A DNA stretch of 64,000 nucleotides. It comes from Trogon surrucura. Lineage: Eukaryota; Chordata; Aves; Trogoniformes; Trogonidae. Position numbers and translations under genes: made by a program. The stretch lies in contig CM036618.1 of the NCBI GenBank assembly GCA_020746105.1, forward strand, positions 122,437,280 through 122,501,279. Direction: 5' to 3'. The notes beneath the pieces are model-generated. The model had not been told where the DNA came from, did not search any database, and saw nothing but the letters and a program-made list of their open reading frames with translations. Below, piece after piece: positions 61,476 to 64,000 of the stretch (positions are counted from its first letter, which is position 1; the number at the start of each line of letters is the position of its first letter).

Positions 61476-63211
61476 TTTGAATTTTTAAGGTTTTTATTAG
61501 AGAAGTCAAAAGTTTCATCTCAGGACTGACAATAACATAATTATCTCTCTTCATTTACTTTGTTTATAGGAATATGTAGAATTTGTTTGTACAAGCATAT
61601 ACAACAAGGTAATCGGTGCTTAGTACATTGAAATCAGGAATCTGATTTGTTCTAAACTACCAGTTTTCCATGCAGTCATCTTTGAATTGGCAGCATGGAC
61701 AAATTCCAAGCGGAATGCTCACATGCATTGTTTTGCAATATAACTACAGCAAGCTCTGGAAACATGCAAATTAACACATTAGCAAATTTTTTTATATATC
61801 TAATGGACATAAAAAGGTTATTCCTGATATGAAATTCTGAAAATCTGCATAAATACTTCTGTGTAAAATTAAATTAGTTATGTACTTCTCTTTTACTACA
61901 AGTATCAAGAATGCCCACGTAATTAATATACACACATATATATAGAGACCTTGTTATGCTAAAAGTCTTTGTAATTAATCAAACAATATTCTGTGCCATA
62001 CATTTATTCAGTATTTACCAGCTAGTAGAATGACTGTGGTCATATAGTAGGCATTACAGTCTTAGTAGCATTTGTATCACATGCAAACATACTCTTAGCA
62101 TTTCTCTTTACTAGTTTTATCACGTGGCAACATGTATGTGATTTTCTACAATGTTGTGATTCTGAAGTGTATAAATACTTTTTACATTTTCACAGTTACA
62201 AACTTTTTGCCAAAAGCCATTTAGACAATCTTTAAGTAACAATGAACTGTAGTATCTGGGATCTGCAGCAACAGGATCAAAACGCAATTTCTATACAAGC
62301 AATGTAGGATGTAAACGTTTCTTAAAGTGCCTAATACATAATTCCTTAGAGCACTGATCAGTTTTGGCACAAACATACTGTATTTCCCTCACACTAACCA
62401 CTGCAGTAACTTTACAGGATATTGGCGTCTTTCAGATATGATAGAGTTGATATGGCACTTGTGAATGACATCGTTGGACTGCAGAAATATCCCGTCAGGT
62501 TACTGTTACAGCTGATGAATTTGGCCGATGACTTTGTACATGTTGTACTTTCAAATGTATGTCGTTAACTTTCAACTCTCTACCGTCTGCTGCCTGAAAA
62601 AGACTTTGAAATACAATTTAAAATTGCCCAAACTCAACTCCTTACTATACTGATTATTACGGTGACTTAGCAGAAGATCCAGTTCAGTGGGCTCAATGAC
62701 ATCAGGTGCCGAGCATCTGACGAGCTGTAGCTTCTTGGGATCTGACAGCATGGGGTTTCTACACAATATATCACACATGAGAACACAAATGGTAAAGAAC
62801 ATGACTCGACTACAGTTTTGTTGCCATTTGAGATGATGTTAAAAATATCTGTTGTGTTTCAAGGCTCTGATTATGTAATTCTGATGCAGGCAAGCTGCCT
62901 GTTGAGATACAGAAAGGAATACAGGACTGGGTTTAAAAAACTGTCTTCGTTTTCTGAATAGTGTTTTTCTCAACAAAGGAAATTCAGTGCCCAGTGTTAA
63001 AAAGGAAATAATGCAAACCTTAAGACTTGGTGGTCCACAGCTACACTTTATATATTAAAATCAAAAAAAACACAAACCAAACCCCTGCCCCAAAACCAAA
63101 CAAACAAAAAAGAAAAAAGTGCCCACTTTTCAACCTCAGCAATACTATTTTGAATTTTGCTCTTATTTTAAGGATGCTCTGTTCTTCAACTTCAATTTGC
63201 TTGTTGAGGCT
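61476..63211 (-). other. PLCB4: PLCB4 3'UTR (inferred)
   Basis: Follows the PLCB4 stop on the minus strand: about 1.7 kb of AT-rich sequence with long stretches free of repeats. An AATAAA (61493-61498, minus) followed by a GGGTGGTGG-containing stretch is the most convincing end; another AATAAA lies at 62003-62008. An open frame at 62572-62802 inside this region is unexplained. Confidence 0.6.
61493..61498 (-). terminator. PLCB4: Candidate PLCB4 poly(A) signal
   Basis: AATAAA on the minus strand about 1.7 kb past the stop, with a G/T-rich GCAGGGTGGTGGTATT element some 40-60 nt downstream. Confidence 0.5.
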
Positions 63212-63280
63212 TTAGACCACTGTTGCTGGCCTGCGATCCATCTCTGCTTCCAGCTTCACCATCTGCTGCATCTCCTTTGC
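63212..63280 (-). CDS. PLCB4: PLCB4 last coding exon (phospholipase C beta 4, C-terminus)
   Basis: Only the 3' end of this gene is in the window. After a TTTTAG acceptor the minus strand reads AKEMQQMVKLEAEMDRRPAT and then VV and TAA (stop 63212-63214): 22 residues. The heptad-like spacing fits the end of the long C-terminal coiled coil of PLC-beta enzymes, and the DRRPATVV ending matches my recollection of PLCB4. The final TVV fits a PDZ-domain ligand. PLCB4 hydrolyses phosphatidylinositol 4,5-bisphosphate downstream of Gq in cerebellum and retina (family knowledge). Its position next to LAMP5 and its same orientation agree with human 20p12, which independently supports the call. All catalytic exons lie beyond the right edge. 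Confidence 0.85.
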   Translation of the reverse strand, partial: AKEMQQMVKLEAEMDRRPATVV

Positions 63281-64000
63281 CTAAAATCCAAAATAACTGC
63301 ATGAAGCATTGCATTAGACTTTTTGTTCAAAATGAAGCACATTTTATATGATAGTGTCTGAGTGAAATAACAGACAAAACATACTGAAGATATATGCAAT
63401 AACACTATGTTTACATCCACCCTCCCCTGTGTCATTCTGTTTTCAAAATCAGATGATATTCTTATGTCTACAAATTCGTGGGAAATACTTCTGATCCCTC
63501 AGTGTAACGCTGTCCTCACAGCAGGCAAGATATTTTAACTAGTAGTTTTTAAAATAATGTATTTTAAAAAATAATCTCCACCTGGTCTGGAGATCCTTAA
63601 GATTCCAGATGTGGTGTTTTTCACCTCAGGATTAGACTACCGCTATATGCTCCGTGGGATGACACACACTGAATCCACCTGGAACGGTATCCAAATGCAC
63701 TATGAAAAATATAGCCATGAATGAATGCCAGATCTCGCTATGAACTCTGCATGCCTCAGGCTTTGCAAGCAGAGTTAAAACACTGTATATAAATGGTAAC
63801 TGGCCTGGGAATCCCCTGCCTAGAGAGTGCTTTTTTAATTCTCTTCCTCTCCCTCCTTTTCTCTCTCTGTCTCTCTCACAGACACGCACGCAGATACACA
63901 CACACTTACTCCTCCTGTGGCTCAGTTACACATTGGGAGTTGTGCTTTGGTTTGAAATTCTGCAGTTTAAAGGATCTGGGAGTCAGCATCCCTTCATTCT
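63281..64000 (-). other. PLCB4: PLCB4 last intron (partial)
   Basis: Sequence upstream of the final PLCB4 exon on the minus strand. It contains a CT/CA-type simple repeat at about 63838-63905. No second PLCB4 exon was found before the window ends. Confidence 0.7.
63838..63905 (+). repeat. CT/CA-rich simple sequence
   Basis: TCTCTCCCTCC and TCTCTCTCTG-type steps pass into CACACA steps over about 65 nt. Confidence 0.8.

Overview
The window is vertebrate nuclear DNA, almost certainly from a bird. The coding exons are short, separated by long introns and bounded by canonical GT-AG sites. Interspersed repeats are sparse, and the recognisable ones are 3' ends of CR1 LINEs with the avian-type tail (the clearest at about 30,050-30,256). 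I cannot fix the species.

Three protein-coding genes are present, in the neighbourhood known from human chromosome 20p12 (PLCB4 - LAMP5 - PAK5). (1) PAK5 (formerly PAK7) on the + strand has eight coding exons from 2,727 to 40,471. They join without a frameshift into 723 residues: a CRIB/autoinhibitory N-terminus, a long Ser/Tyr-rich linker and a complete kinase domain. Its 5' non-coding exon(s) and promoter are not identified here. Its 3'UTR probably ends near 42,420. (2) LAMP5 (BAD-LAMP) on the - strand has six coding exons from 57,274 down to 48,348, joining into 272 residues: signal peptide, luminal LAMP-like domain, one membrane helix and a cytoplasmic tail with a YKHM sorting signal. Its promoter lies in a CpG-rich region (about 55,930-58,620). 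(3) The last coding exon (63,212-63,280) and 3'UTR (to about 61,480) of PLCB4 lie on the - strand. The rest of PLCB4 is beyond the right edge.

Layout: 1-2,715 is PAK5 5' intron or flank. 2,727-42,420 is PAK5, including a 21-kb intron. 42,421-about 47,370 is a convergent intergenic stretch rich in A-tracts and microsatellites. About 47,370-57,274 is LAMP5, including a 6.1-kb last intron. 57,275-58,620 is the LAMP5 5'UTR and promoter region. 58,621-61,480 is intergenic. 61,480-64,000 is the end of PLCB4.

All three genes are neuronal signalling or trafficking genes: a Rac/Cdc42-linked kinase, a neuronal endosomal membrane protein and a Gq-coupled phospholipase. I infer only that the block is kept together; nothing in the sequence shows joint regulation. 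I found no prokaryotic-style system, CRISPR array, virus or RNA gene. The more interesting observations are a degenerate 21-bp minisatellite, a 53-nt purine tract just upstream of the LAMP5 start, candidate non-coding elements, an unexplained open frame after the PLCB4 stop, and an ambiguous PAK5 start.
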